A stretch of DNA of 64,000 bases from the NCBI GenBank assembly GCA_937995755.1, contig CALKJD010000014.1, forward strand, positions 1 through 64,000, in the 5' to 3' direction. The DNA comes from an uncultured Saprospiraceae bacterium (GTDB taxonomy: Bacteria > Bacteroidota > Bacteroidia > Chitinophagales > Saprospiraceae). Of this stretch, positions 9,205 through 18,776 are shown piece after piece. The notes beneath the pieces are model-generated. The model did no database searches and was not told the origin of the DNA. It was given only the letters and a program-made list of their open reading frames with translations. The position numbers and the translations under genes were made by a program. Within the stretch, counting starts at the first letter, position 1; each line of letters begins with the position of its first letter.

Positions 9205-10767
9205 ATGACTAGATTCAAATTGAGATTAAGTGTGCTATATCTGATTGGATTTGTATTCATTCTTGGACGGGTGACTGCCCAAGAGTCTTTTGTAGAATTA
9301 CATAATAGTAAGGATCCAGCGCCGAAGGAGTTAAGTCTAGAGGAGCGGAAAGTCATACATCAAGAGTATTTGCAAGATGCTATAGAAAGACAAGATACCC
9401 AGAGTATAGTATTTGGATACTTGTATCTCGTGGATGATTATACATTGCTTATTGATATGAATTCAGCAATGCTAACGATTCAAAAAGCAGAGAATTTTCT
9501 GCGCGATGGTGAAAACCACTTATGGAAAGGTCAGTTAAACCATAAGAAAGCTACTATGTATATGGATCTAGGCAATCATGCCTCTGCCATCAAATACTTT
9601 GAGCTAGCATTAACACAAAGTTTGGAAGGAAAAGATAATCATAATGCTGCCATCACATATGAGCAGCTAGGGTCTATATATGGTTATGAGGAAAACTTCG
9701 ATAAATCTGATGAGTATTACGAGAAGGCATTTGATTATATAATGAGATACTGTGAAGAGACCACGCTCGCTGTCGCCTATGCTAACTACGGCAATGTGCA
9801 GAGTTACCGTGGCGATCATAAAAAAGCATTGGAGTATCATAATTTGGCACTTGATCTAAATATAAAGTTTGGAAAAAAACATCGTGAAATGATCTGTCGA
9901 TCCAATATCGCTGCTGACTATTATGAATTAGAAGAATACGATAAAGCCTTAAAAATATGGCTGGAGTGTGCAGAAGTAAGCAAGCAAAACGATTGGGCAG
10001 ATCAGCTGATTCTCAATTACTGGGGATTGTCGGATGCATATGACAAATTAGGGAATTCTGAGAAAGCACTTTACTACCTTAAAAAGTACAAAAGCCTTGA
10101 AGACAGCTTGGTAGGTAAGGACGTGAATAACGAAATATCAGTTTTGGAACTTCAGCAGGCAGAGAAGATCACTGCGCAGACTATAGAAAAGAAAGATAAT
10201 GAATTGAGTAGTGCTAAATCGAAGTATACTTCATGGATATGGTACATAGCATTGGCGGGTCTATTTTTGGCGATGGGTTTGTTATTTATGTTTTTGAGTA
10301 AAAAGAGACAAGTCCAGCAGCTAAAGAAGAATAAAGAACGTCTCATGGAGCTTACTAAAAAATTAGAAGCTAAGAATGCGGCATTAATGGAGGAGGCTAT
10401 AAAATCACCAAGTAATTATAATTTAAGAAGTAAATACACATCTGAGATCACTTCAGACGTGACTTCTGATAAGATCAATCCATTCACCATAACCATATTG
10501 ACTAATAATGATTGGCAATCCTTTAAGATGCATTTTGAAAAATCGCATCCTAAGTTTATACAAGTATTAAGAGAAGCATATTCTGACCTTAGTGAAGCGG
10601 AAGAACGATTGTTTTTATTGCTAAAGCTGAAACTGTCAAGGCGTGAAATCGCCAATATATTAGGAGTACTACCAGAGACGGTAAAGAAAACAAGAGGTAG
10701 ATTGAGGAAAAGGCTTCAATTAGATAGTCAGATAGACTTAGACGAATTTGTAAGTAACTTTAAGTAA
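9205..10767 (+). CDS. TPR-repeat membrane regulator with C-terminal LuxR-type HTH
   Basis: This 520-residue protein follows a common Bacteroidota regulator plan. It has a signal peptide (residues 1-25, ending VTAQ), periplasmic tetratricopeptide repeats at about 90-300, one transmembrane helix at about 342-364, and a charged coiled coil to about 395. The cytoplasmic C-terminal part holds a LuxR/GerE-like helix-turn-helix at about 462-510, with LSEAEERLFLLLKLKLSRRE and IANILGVLPETVKKTRGRLR. Such proteins are thought to sense envelope signals and bind DNA directly at the membrane. It sits among genes for large secreted proteins that share a tandem 12-bp upstream repeat, so it is a plausible but unproven regulator of them. 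Confidence 0.85.
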   Translation: MTRFKLRLSVLYLIGFVFILGRVTAQESFVELHNSKDPAPKELSLEERKVIHQEYLQDAIERQDTQSIVFGYLYLVDDYTLLIDMNSAMLTIQKAENFLRDGENHLWKGQLNHKKATMYMDLGNHASAIKYFELALTQSLEGKDNHNAAITYEQLGSIYGYEENFDKSDEYYEKAFDYIMRYCEETTLAVAYANYGNVQSYRGDHKKALEYHNLALDLNIKFGKKHREMICRSNIAADYYELEEYDKALKIWLECAEVSKQNDWADQLILNYWGLSDAYDKLGNSEKALYYLKKYKSLEDSLVGKDVNNEISVLELQQAEKITAQTIEKKDNELSSAKSKYTSWIWYIALAGLFLAMGLLFMFLSKKRQVQQLKKNKERLMELTKKLEAKNAALMEEAIKSPSNYNLRSKYTSEITSDVTSDKINPFTITILTNNDWQSFKMHFEKSHPKFIQVLREAYSDLSEAEERLFLLLKLKLSRREIANILGVLPETVKKTRGRLRKRLQLDSQIDLDEFVSNFK

Positions 10768-11118
10768 TACTTATATCCTTTCATATTTCAGTTGCGATTA
10801 AAGAATTAAGTTAGATTTTTTGCCTTTAAAATTCTGTTGTGGAAGTCATGCTGCTCTTATTACTTCATTTGTTCTAACTAGTGTTGTTTCTTGTTTGGGT
10901 ATAGTCACCCATAAGAGTCATTTTACCCTGGATATAAACATAAATGACTAAATTAAATTACATATTATTTTATTGGCGTATATGTTGAAACCTTGATACT
11001 ATAAGGGTTTGTGCTTTGTACCCTTCGTTGTACCCCCACGATTTGTACAGATTTTTCTATTAGGTACTAGATTTATATTTTATTTAAATCCATTTATAAT
11101 TTATTAACCTAACCTAAT
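10768..11118. other. intergenic region, 351 bases
   Basis: Gene-free. It holds the tandem repeat at 11016-11039 and a short inverted pair TGGGT/ACCCA around 10896-10911 of doubtful value. No terminator for the TPR-LuxR gene was seen. The last 60 bases before the protease gene are very AT-rich. Confidence 0.6.
11016..11039 (+). promoter_or_regulatory. tandem TTGTnnCCC 12-bp direct repeat (copy 2)
   Basis: TTGTACCCTTCG is followed directly by TTGTACCCCCAC, the clearest of three copies of this element in the window. It ends 79 bases before the start of the clostripain-like protease gene. The constant 12-bp period and similar distance to the start argue for a regulator site. Confidence 0.6.
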
Positions 11119-13320
11119 ATGAAAAGAATTATACATCTGATTTTAATGGCCTTTGTTGGGCTATTTATATTACCAAATACGTCTTATTCCCAAGAGAAGA
11201 ATTGGACATTATTAGTCTATCTAATTGGTGCTGATCTAGAATCAAAAAATGACGCTGGTACAACTGACATTATAGAAATGATCGACGCAGGAGCTACTGA
11301 CAATGTAAATGTTGTGGTACTTACTGGTGGAGCAGATAAAGAGGGTTGGAGAGTACCTTCAGCCCAGTTGTATAATAATGGTGAAGAAACGGTCCTAGAT
11401 TATGATGCAGGAGGCAAACAAATGTCTTCTTCAGAAAATGTCACTGCCTTTGTCAATTGGGCATTGGATAAATATCCAGGAGATAAAGTGGCTATGACTT
11501 TCTGGAATCACGGTAGTGATGTGCGTGGATATGGTAATGATGAGGTTTCGGGTACTAACTTAGCAGTGCCTAAGATTAAGGAAGCACTTGCCAATACTAA
11601 CTTCATAACGAATAACAATAAATTCGAACTCTTGGGTTTTGATGCTTGCCTAATGGGTAATCTAGAAACGGTATCTACGCTTCAAGAATTTGCCAATTAC
11701 TATATCGGTTCTGAAGAGCAAGAGCCTGGGCATGGATGGAACTATACACCCATCATCCAATCTCTCAATACAGCGAATGCAAGTTTTACTGGAGATGATC
11801 TCGGTCGAGTGATCGTAGATGGATTTTTATCTCAAGCGACTACTGAAGAAACGACAGCGGTAACATTGGGAGTGATTAACACTGCTAAAGTATCAGCATT
11901 AGAAAATAGCTTAGTGACATTATTCAATCTCTTAGTAAGTGATAGTAAAATTCAGAAGCTTCATAAAGCGAGAGCTAAAGCGGAAGAATATTCTAAATCT
12001 ATCAACAATCCGGAATATTCAGAGGATATGGTAGATATCGGAGATTTGATGGTGAAGCTAAAAGGTTTCGCACCAGAACTGTCAACTGAAATAGATGATG
12101 TCTTAGCGAAGTTGCAAGAAGCGATCGTATATAGTAGAAATGATATGGCACGGCCGAGAGCTACCGGTTTGTCTATGTATATTCCACATAATGTATTAGT
12201 AGATCAAGAGGAGCTGTACAAGATTTTGGATGATCATTATTATAATATCGATTTCAAAATAGAAATTAGAGATTTCATTTATGATGAATACACACCTCAG
12301 GCATTAGCAGATAATAATCCACCAAGTGGAACGCATGATCCTAATTTTGTGCTTTTTAATTCTTCATCAGAAGACGTAGCGGCAAAGCAAGTAGGGGAGG
12401 TAAGTGCCATCAGAGTAGTTCACGATGATGATTTAGAGCAAGTACAAGTTTTACTAATCGAAGAGTTAGAAGGATTTCAAGATGAGTATCTGATGCTAGG
12501 TAGTACTCATGTAGATACTATTATTCATGATGAAGGAGAAGATATCTATGCTTACGTATGGGATGAGCACTGGATCGGTATCAATGGTCATCCTGCATAC
12601 ATATCTGATATCCACGAATACCAAATAGAAGAAGATGGTGTAGTGACAGATTATACGAGAATTCATATTCCGGCAGTGAAGAACATTGATCAAGAGGATG
12701 AAGAGTTTCTTATCATGGCTTACCGTTACGATGCGGAATTAAACTATGTATTAGAAAGCATAATTCCAGAGCCATATTCTGATGGATCAGGTGGAATGAT
12801 CGTACCTAAGCAAAGAGTATTTCTACAACCAGGTGATCAATTACAACTTCTATATGAAGGGTTTAATGAAGTGACAGATGAAGAGTTCTTCGTGGTAGAT
12901 GATGATGCTATTATCACTATAGAAAACGGTAATGAAGATCTAATGTTGGAATATGATAGACTAGAACTAGGAAACTATCAATTGGGTTACCTTCTTGAAG
13001 ATCACTCTCAAAATGATACCTTAATATTTGATCCTACTATATACACAGTTGAGCCACTCGGCGTAGAAGCCATTGCCAATAGCAATCACTTTGAAGTATT
13101 TCCTAATCCAGCAAGCAACTTAGTAAATGTAAGGTTACTTGAGTTGAATGCAGATGTGTATGAATTGAACATTTATGATCTTATGGGAAGACGTATGTTT
13201 AATCAAACATATACAGATGGACAGACTACACTTAACCTAGACTTGACTAGTGGAATCTATACAATAGAAATAGTTTCTGACAACACAAAAGTATCTGACA
13301 GACTGATCATTCAGAAATAG
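11119..13320 (+). CDS. clostripain-family (C11) cysteine peptidase with T9SS sorting domain
   Basis: A signal peptide (1-24, ending NTSYSQ) is followed by a C11 peptidase domain: NWTLLVYLIGADLES, then FWNHGSD with the catalytic His131, and LLGFDACLMG with the catalytic Cys177. The 46-residue His-Cys spacing fits the family. Clostripain-type enzymes cleave after Arg or Lys and usually self-activate; substrate choice cannot be read here. After residue about 400 come acidic beta-rich stretches. The last 80 residues (FEVFPNPASN to DRLIIQK) are a T9SS type A sorting domain, so the enzyme should be secreted across the outer membrane and attached to the surface. A strong hairpin terminator follows. 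The tandem 12-bp element lies upstream. Confidence 0.93.
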   Translation: MKRIIHLILMAFVGLFILPNTSYSQEKNWTLLVYLIGADLESKNDAGTTDIIEMIDAGATDNVNVVVLTGGADKEGWRVPSAQLYNNGEETVLDYDAGGKQMSSSENVTAFVNWALDKYPGDKVAMTFWNHGSDVRGYGNDEVSGTNLAVPKIKEALANTNFITNNNKFELLGFDACLMGNLETVSTLQEFANYYIGSEEQEPGHGWNYTPIIQSLNTANASFTGDDLGRVIVDGFLSQATTEETTAVTLGVINTAKVSALENSLVTLFNLLVSDSKIQKLHKARAKAEEYSKSINNPEYSEDMVDIGDLMVKLKGFAPELSTEIDDVLAKLQEAIVYSRNDMARPRATGLSMYIPHNVLVDQEELYKILDDHYYNIDFKIEIRDFIYDEYTPQALADNNPPSGTHDPNFVLFNSSSEDVAAKQVGEVSAIRVVHDDDLEQVQVLLIEELEGFQDEYLMLGSTHVDTIIHDEGEDIYAYVWDEHWIGINGHPAYISDIHEYQIEEDGVVTDYTRIHIPAVKNIDQEDEEFLIMAYRYDAELNYVLESIIPEPYSDGSGGMIVPKQRVFLQPGDQLQLLYEGFNEVTDEEFFVVDDDAIITIENGNEDLMLEYDRLELGNYQLGYLLEDHSQNDTLIFDPTIYTVEPLGVEAIANSNHFEVFPNPASNLVNVRLLELNADVYELNIYDLMGRRMFNQTYTDGQTTLNLDLTSGIYTIEIVSDNTKVSDRLIIQK

Positions 13321-13379
13321 ATCGATTAAGAATATTTATATTTTATCGAAGCTTCCTTTTTAAATAAATTAGGAAGTAA

Positions 13380-13424
13380 AACTACCCAAGACTTCATTCT
13401 TTATGACTGTGGTTTTGGGTAGTT
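13380..13424 (+). terminator. hairpin after the C11 peptidase gene
   Basis: AACTACCCAA (13380-13389) pairs with TTGGGTAGTT (13415-13424) around a 25-base loop, 60 bases after the stop. A weaker AGGAAG-type pair lies just upstream. T-tract is short. Confidence 0.6.
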
Positions 13425-13507
13425 ATTATCTACAGCGATTTATCAATAAGTCAATCCCCAAATTTTATTTTTCATATAATATTCAAGGTGTTCCCTAGTG
13501 AAATAGG

Positions 13508-13531
13508 ATGTACCCTCGTTTGTCACCCCTT
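13508..13531 (+). promoter_or_regulatory. tandem TTGTnnCCC 12-bp direct repeat (copy 3)
   Basis: ATGTACCCTCGT is followed directly by TTGTCACCCCTT, matching copies at 7649-7672 (minus) and 11016-11039. It lies 150 bases before the giant sortilin-type gene, farther than in the other two cases, so a longer leader is implied. Confidence 0.5.
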
Positions 13532-13681
13532 GCATATATGTGAATATAATTGCTATCCAATATTTTCGCTTTAGTTATTGAAAAGAGAGATTGCCGAATA
13601 ATGAGAGATCGTAGATGGTCTTCTCCGTTTTAGATTTCTCGGTATTAAATAGTTGTAAATTATAATTAAACATTGAACAAA

Positions 13682-16600
13682 ATGACATTAACAAAAACAG
13701 GTATAGTATTGTCTATCTCGATACTTTCCGTGGTTGCTTTTTTCTATTTGAGTAATTCAAATAAAGAGGCAATCATATTCAACGGTAAGAATGCCTATGA
13801 GTATCCTGTGTGGGAAGAGATGATCAGAGCAGATATGGTCAACCTCGCAGATTTGGATGCGGCATTTAATGCTTATGCCAGTACGCATGAGTTGGATTAT
13901 ATGACGATTAAAGAATTCAAAAAATTAAAAAAACGTTTTCAGGGTGCTATCGACTTAGATGGTAATTTTAGATCTATGGGACTTCGCTTCGAAGAACTCA
14001 TGGAGTATAGAAAAGCAAAAGCAAATGATAATGCTCCAGAGGGTTTATTGAAATATGATTTGAGCCAGGCTTCTTTTGCTATGGATATTCCTAATTCAAC
14101 TAACAGTGGAAGCTGGAAGTGTATAGGGCCATTTGGTAATCCTGAAATACAATGGAGTGCTACAGGAAATGGAGCCATGGACTATATCGAAATGCACCCA
14201 ACTGATCCAGCAACTATGTATTCATGTGCTCGTAATGGAGGACTGTGGAAGACGACTAACTATGGTAAAAATTGGGTGTCACTTACGAGCCATTTTGCTA
14301 CGCCACATACCTCATGCGTAGATGTGAATAAAGGCAACCCATCTGTATTGTACTTAGGAGCTAAGCAAGATAAAATGATCTGGTACACTAACGATGAAGG
14401 TGCTACATGGCATAACCGTAGTACAGGCATAGATGGTGAAGTATTTGATGTGCACTCTGATCCTTTAGATGCAACAAGAGCGATCGCTAGTACGACGGCG
14501 GGCGTATACTTGACTACTGATTCAGGTGTAAGTTGGACGCAAAAGATTAGTGGAAAATTTACGGATATGAGAGTTAGTGATGCCATGGATTTTATGTGTA
14601 TCTCTAAAGATGCAGCAAATACACCATCCACTTTATTTTTCTCTAAAGATAAAGGGACTACTTGGATCGAGCATACTATAACTACATCACCAGCGACTGT
14701 AGATCGTTTTCATGTAGCGATTCATGAGCCAGCAGTAGGGGCTATAAAAGTATTCGCTTATGGTATCGACGTGAGTAATACTCCAAGTAGATTTATAGGG
14801 TTGTGGAAAGGAGATTATGATCCTGCTGGTCCAGGAGGGGTATATTTTAATTTCACAGAAGTGAAGCATCCATCCTATGCTTATCCTAATGGAGCTGCAA
14901 CGCTTCAGTGGACTGCAGCTGCTCCAGGGTATGCCGAGTTAGGAGATGGTTATGGAAATATTAATCCATTTAATAATAATACTTGGGCTAGTGATTTTTG
15001 GGTGAGTGATAATGATCCTAATCGTTTACTTACGCAAGCAGAAAAAATGTGGGGTTCTGATGATGGAGGAATTATCTGGGATAGAAAGCCTTCGTATGGA
15101 GGATCTAACTGGGCAGATATGAGATTTATGACGACTAACATCGCTCAAGATTCTGTCTTCTGGTGTAATGATGGAGGCTTGTGGGCCATAAGAGAAGATG
15201 ACCTGTTTCCTACACCTGCGGAAGTTGCCGCTTCAGGTTTTTCTAAAGAACAATATATTATCAATAAAGTAGTACCTAAGAATGGAGATATCTGTGTGTC
15301 AGAAGGTAGTCAAATGGACATTAGCCAAATGAGCAAAGACGTATTTATGACTGGAGGTCAAGACATAGGTCAGATATACCAAAGGTCTGGTCGCGCTACT
15401 CATGTGGCATCAGCAGATATCTATAGAGGACGGATCAAACCATCAGATGATTCTAAGTTTCACACAGGAGCTCTTAAGGTTAAGCTTGATGGTGGAACTG
15501 ATGTTTATGAAGTATATAATAGTATAGAAGCGGATCGATTTAATTCTGATAGAATGTATGGATTCACAACTAAGAATGCTACTACGAATATGGCTACAGT
15601 AAAATTAGTTAGATCAGTAGTGGGAAATGATTCATGGTTGGTCGATGGATTCTATGGTGAATTTAAACCTAATCCAGGAGGAAGCAGTTGGACGCCTACT
15701 CATGATGCTTGGGAAACAGTAGATATTAGTTCGACAGGAATTACAACTCAGAAAGAACATACATTTGAACAATCGAGAGCCAACGCAGATGTAGGTTTTA
15801 TGGGTGATGAATTGGGTAAGAAATTATTTGTTACGAATAATCTATCTAATGCTTCTCCGACATGGTCACAGTTAACTACGGCACCTGCAGCAAGTAGATA
15901 TAGAATAGCAACACATCCTTATAATGAAAATGTAGTTGCCTTAGCGACGGATAAAGGAATCTACCTTTCTAAAGATAAAGGATTGACTTGGCACAGTAGA
16001 GGTACATTCCCAGAAACCAATCCATTATTTATAATTTTGGATAAAACTCAATCGGAAGGCGTCTATGTAATGACAGAACAAAACGTATATCACATAGATG
16101 AGAATATGACAGAATGGGCGGAGTTTAATAAAGGCTTACCATTGATGTTGAATACTGATATGCGAATAGGGTATTACGATAATGGAGACAATCGACTATA
16201 TGTTTCTAAGTACGGAAGAGGTGTTTGGTCTTCACCCTTACAGAGCGTATTAGATGCTAATGGAGATAAGCCTATTGTAGATTTTAAAGTACATGGATCT
16301 AATGATCATGAAGTGAATGTAGGCGGAAAAGTGAAACTCGAAGAATTAACGTTAAATGCAGAAACTCTAAGTTGGGTAATAGAGAATGGCGGAGATGTGA
16401 TTAATGTAGGAAATGTAAAGTCACCTACTGTTACATTGAATACAGCAGGATACTACAAAGTGACGCTGACAGGTACTAATGCCAATGGAAGCGCGAGTAA
16501 GGTGAAAGAATACTACCTGAAAGTAAATGCAGCTCCAGTAACATCAGCTTGTACGCCAGTCGATACAGAAACATTAGCCTATAACAAAGGTTTCAACTTC

Positions 16601-18769
16601 GTACAGGTGGGACAAGAGAACTTACAAATAAGCACTAAAAAATCTTATTGGGATTCTGAAAAAATATTTAGAATTACATCTACTGAGACTCCAGCTATAC
16701 ATGGAGAAAACTCGCTAATGCGTGTAGCGATCTATATCGATTATGATAATGATGGTAGCTTTAGTGCATCTGAAAAAGTATATGATGCCGGCGGTGGCGT
16801 ATACGGTTTTAATCATACGCTAAATCCACCTGCATCTGTAGTGAAAAACGTTCCTTTACGAGTAAGGGTAGCCGGAAAAGAAGGCTCAGGAAATTTACCG
16901 AGTTCTTGTGAAGATGCAGGAGTAAGACAATCGATAGATACATACTTAATCATATTTGATGAAATCAATTTCACGTCTACTACATCTAACATTTTAAGTG
17001 TCAATTCTGCATCGCTCACAACAGTATATAACACAGCGTTGAATGTCAAGAAAGCAGGATTTGTATACTCTACATTTGACGGTGATCTTAATCTAGATAA
17101 TTCAACGGTAATCGATCACATCGGTGCTTTAGGAAATAATGACACGTATACAAGCACAATTAATGAACTAGATTTTAGTAAGAAGTATTATTACCGAGCT
17201 TATGTCATAGATGATAATGAAGTTCACTATGGTCCTAAGATGAATTTGGAATTAGCTCCTTATAAAATTCCATTATCTGAAAGTATAATCGCTTTACATA
17301 TGGAAGACAATATGTGGCGATTCACTGGAGCGGTATATCCAGAAGGTCACATCTTGACCAGCGTAAGTATTGAACATGGTGAAACGTCTTATACTAATTC
17401 TACGCCTATAGATATCAGTGGTGAATCAGCGACAATTAATTTTGATGTGGAGACTACAGTTAATATAGCCCCATCGGTCACTGATTATCAATATCGTATC
17501 AAATTGGTATTGGATGGAAAGAACTATTACAGTAATGTAATTAAGCTCAAACCTAATCAGAATATTTGTGTGCCTACAGTAAATTCATCACCTTGGTATA
17601 AGAGATTTAATGCGGTAGAAATGGATGGAATAAGCCATACGGAGCCACAAGGTGAACCGCCTTACGAAGATGCAAGTCAAGTAATGTTTAACCTTAATCA
17701 AGGAGGCACGCATACATTAACAGCAACAGGCACATACTCCGGCTGGCATAACCTGACATATAATGTGTACATCGATCTTAATAACGATAACGACTTCAAT
17801 GATGATCACGAACTAGTGGGGTCGTCTGATCCGATCGCTTCTCATATTACATCAATTTCTCTGATGATTCCGTCTACTAGAATAGTTACTGGTAGAAATC
17901 TTAAAATGAGAGTGGTAGGAATAGAAAATGGACAAGTCGATCCTTGTGCGACACCAATTCATTCTGGTAATATCAAAGATTTTACTGCATATATCAAGCC
18001 TACAAGTACACCGATTAAGATTCATTTGCAAGGCCCATACGCAGGTGCCTTGATGAATGATCAATTGCGTAGTGCGAGTCCAGTACTTATACCTACGACT
18101 GAACCTTATACAGCATTAGGCTATACTCATCTCAAAGGCGGCGGTGGTGAAACTTGTGATGCAAGTGTCTTTACCGTAACTGGAAATGATGCCATAGTAG
18201 ATTGGGTTTACGTAGAATTAAGATCGAAGGACGATGCTACTAAAGTTACGAATACTCGTGCTGCATTGATACAGAGAGACGGAGATATTGTAGATGTGGA
18301 TGGTGTAAGTGATCTAGGGTTTAGATATGCTGAACCAGACGATTATTATGTTGTGGTGAAGCATAGAAATCATTTGGGTATCCGTACTGCAGGGGTTGTC
18401 AGTTTATCCAGTACGACTGCTAAATATGATTTTACAACGAGTCAGACGATGGCGTATAAACCTATGTCACATCCTAACGAACCAATGGCAGACTTAGGTG
18501 GTGGTGTCTATGGTATGTATGGTGGTAATAGTAATGGAGATGGCTTTGTGAAAATGACTGGATCATCTAGTGGATCAAATGATTATCTACAAATAATTGC
18601 TACGCTTGGAGGTTCGACAAATGCACAAATTGGAGTCTATACATCTGAGGATTTAAATATGGATGGAAATGTGAGAATGTCAGGAGCTTCGCCAGTATCC
18701 AATGACTATTTAAAGCTAATTAATGCTTTAGGTGGCTCAACAAATTTTATTAGCAAAACAATAAACTAA
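13682..18769 (+). CDS. giant secreted sortilin/BNR protein with PKD, two GEVED domains and a dockerin-like C-terminus
   Basis: The ATG at 13682 is preferred over an in-frame TTG at 13673. The 1695-residue product starts with a hydrophobic segment (about 5-25). Vps10/BNR propeller repeats fill about 125-860 (GGLWKTTNYGKNW, LSKDKGLTWHSRG). A PKD-like Ig domain lies at about 863-960. GEVED domains lie near 1010-1065 (YIDYDNDGSF) and 1360-1415 (YIDLNNDNDF), with FN3-like sheets between. The last 80 residues hold two DxNxDG-type loops (NSNGDGFVK near 1617, DLNMDGNVR near 1657), each followed by SNDYLxxIxxLGGS, like a degenerate dockerin. There is no T9SS sorting domain. The next gene, 7 bases downstream, encodes a small T9SS protein, suggesting a partner that holds this one at the surface. 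Confidence 0.9.
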   Translation: MTLTKTGIVLSISILSVVAFFYLSNSNKEAIIFNGKNAYEYPVWEEMIRADMVNLADLDAAFNAYASTHELDYMTIKEFKKLKKRFQGAIDLDGNFRSMGLRFEELMEYRKAKANDNAPEGLLKYDLSQASFAMDIPNSTNSGSWKCIGPFGNPEIQWSATGNGAMDYIEMHPTDPATMYSCARNGGLWKTTNYGKNWVSLTSHFATPHTSCVDVNKGNPSVLYLGAKQDKMIWYTNDEGATWHNRSTGIDGEVFDVHSDPLDATRAIASTTAGVYLTTDSGVSWTQKISGKFTDMRVSDAMDFMCISKDAANTPSTLFFSKDKGTTWIEHTITTSPATVDRFHVAIHEPAVGAIKVFAYGIDVSNTPSRFIGLWKGDYDPAGPGGVYFNFTEVKHPSYAYPNGAATLQWTAAAPGYAELGDGYGNINPFNNNTWASDFWVSDNDPNRLLTQAEKMWGSDDGGIIWDRKPSYGGSNWADMRFMTTNIAQDSVFWCNDGGLWAIREDDLFPTPAEVAASGFSKEQYIINKVVPKNGDICVSEGSQMDISQMSKDVFMTGGQDIGQIYQRSGRATHVASADIYRGRIKPSDDSKFHTGALKVKLDGGTDVYEVYNSIEADRFNSDRMYGFTTKNATTNMATVKLVRSVVGNDSWLVDGFYGEFKPNPGGSSWTPTHDAWETVDISSTGITTQKEHTFEQSRANADVGFMGDELGKKLFVTNNLSNASPTWSQLTTAPAASRYRIATHPYNENVVALATDKGIYLSKDKGLTWHSRGTFPETNPLFIILDKTQSEGVYVMTEQNVYHIDENMTEWAEFNKGLPLMLNTDMRIGYYDNGDNRLYVSKYGRGVWSSPLQSVLDANGDKPIVDFKVHGSNDHEVNVGGKVKLEELTLNAETLSWVIENGGDVINVGNVKSPTVTLNTAGYYKVTLTGTNANGSASKVKEYYLKVNAAPVTSACTPVDTETLAYNKGFNFVQVGQENLQISTKKSYWDSEKIFRITSTETPAIHGENSLMRVAIYIDYDNDGSFSASEKVYDAGGGVYGFNHTLNPPASVVKNVPLRVRVAGKEGSGNLPSSCEDAGVRQSIDTYLIIFDEINFTSTTSNILSVNSASLTTVYNTALNVKKAGFVYSTFDGDLNLDNSTVIDHIGALGNNDTYTSTINELDFSKKYYYRAYVIDDNEVHYGPKMNLELAPYKIPLSESIIALHMEDNMWRFTGAVYPEGHILTSVSIEHGETSYTNSTPIDISGESATINFDVETTVNIAPSVTDYQYRIKLVLDGKNYYSNVIKLKPNQNICVPTVNSSPWYKRFNAVEMDGISHTEPQGEPPYEDASQVMFNLNQGGTHTLTATGTYSGWHNLTYNVYIDLNNDNDFNDDHELVGSSDPIASHITSISLMIPSTRIVTGRNLKMRVVGIENGQVDPCATPIHSGNIKDFTAYIKPTSTPIKIHLQGPYAGALMNDQLRSASPVLIPTTEPYTALGYTHLKGGGGETCDASVFTVTGNDAIVDWVYVELRSKDDATKVTNTRAALIQRDGDIVDVDGVSDLGFRYAEPDDYYVVVKHRNHLGIRTAGVVSLSSTTAKYDFTTSQTMAYKPMSHPNEPMADLGGGVYGMYGGNSNGDGFVKMTGSSSGSNDYLQIIATLGGSTNAQIGVYTSEDLNMDGNVRMSGASPVSNDYLKLINALGGSTNFISKTIN

Positions 18770-18776
18770 GATTAAG

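Larger units (their letters stand above)
13321..13681. other. intergenic region, 361 bases
   Basis: It contains the terminator of the protease gene (13380-13424) and the third tandem repeat (13508-13531). The remaining 150 bases before the giant gene show no recognisable promoter elements or RNA. Confidence 0.6.

Noticed and set aside
10896-10911. TGGGT-ATAGTC-ACCCA palindrome as a further regulator site
   Set aside because: Only five base pairs, and it does not follow the direct-repeat layout of the 12-bp element.
14260-14631. 123-codon minus-strand open frame within the giant sortilin-type gene
   Set aside because: Shadow of a repeat-rich coding sequence; composition is typical of antisense reading.
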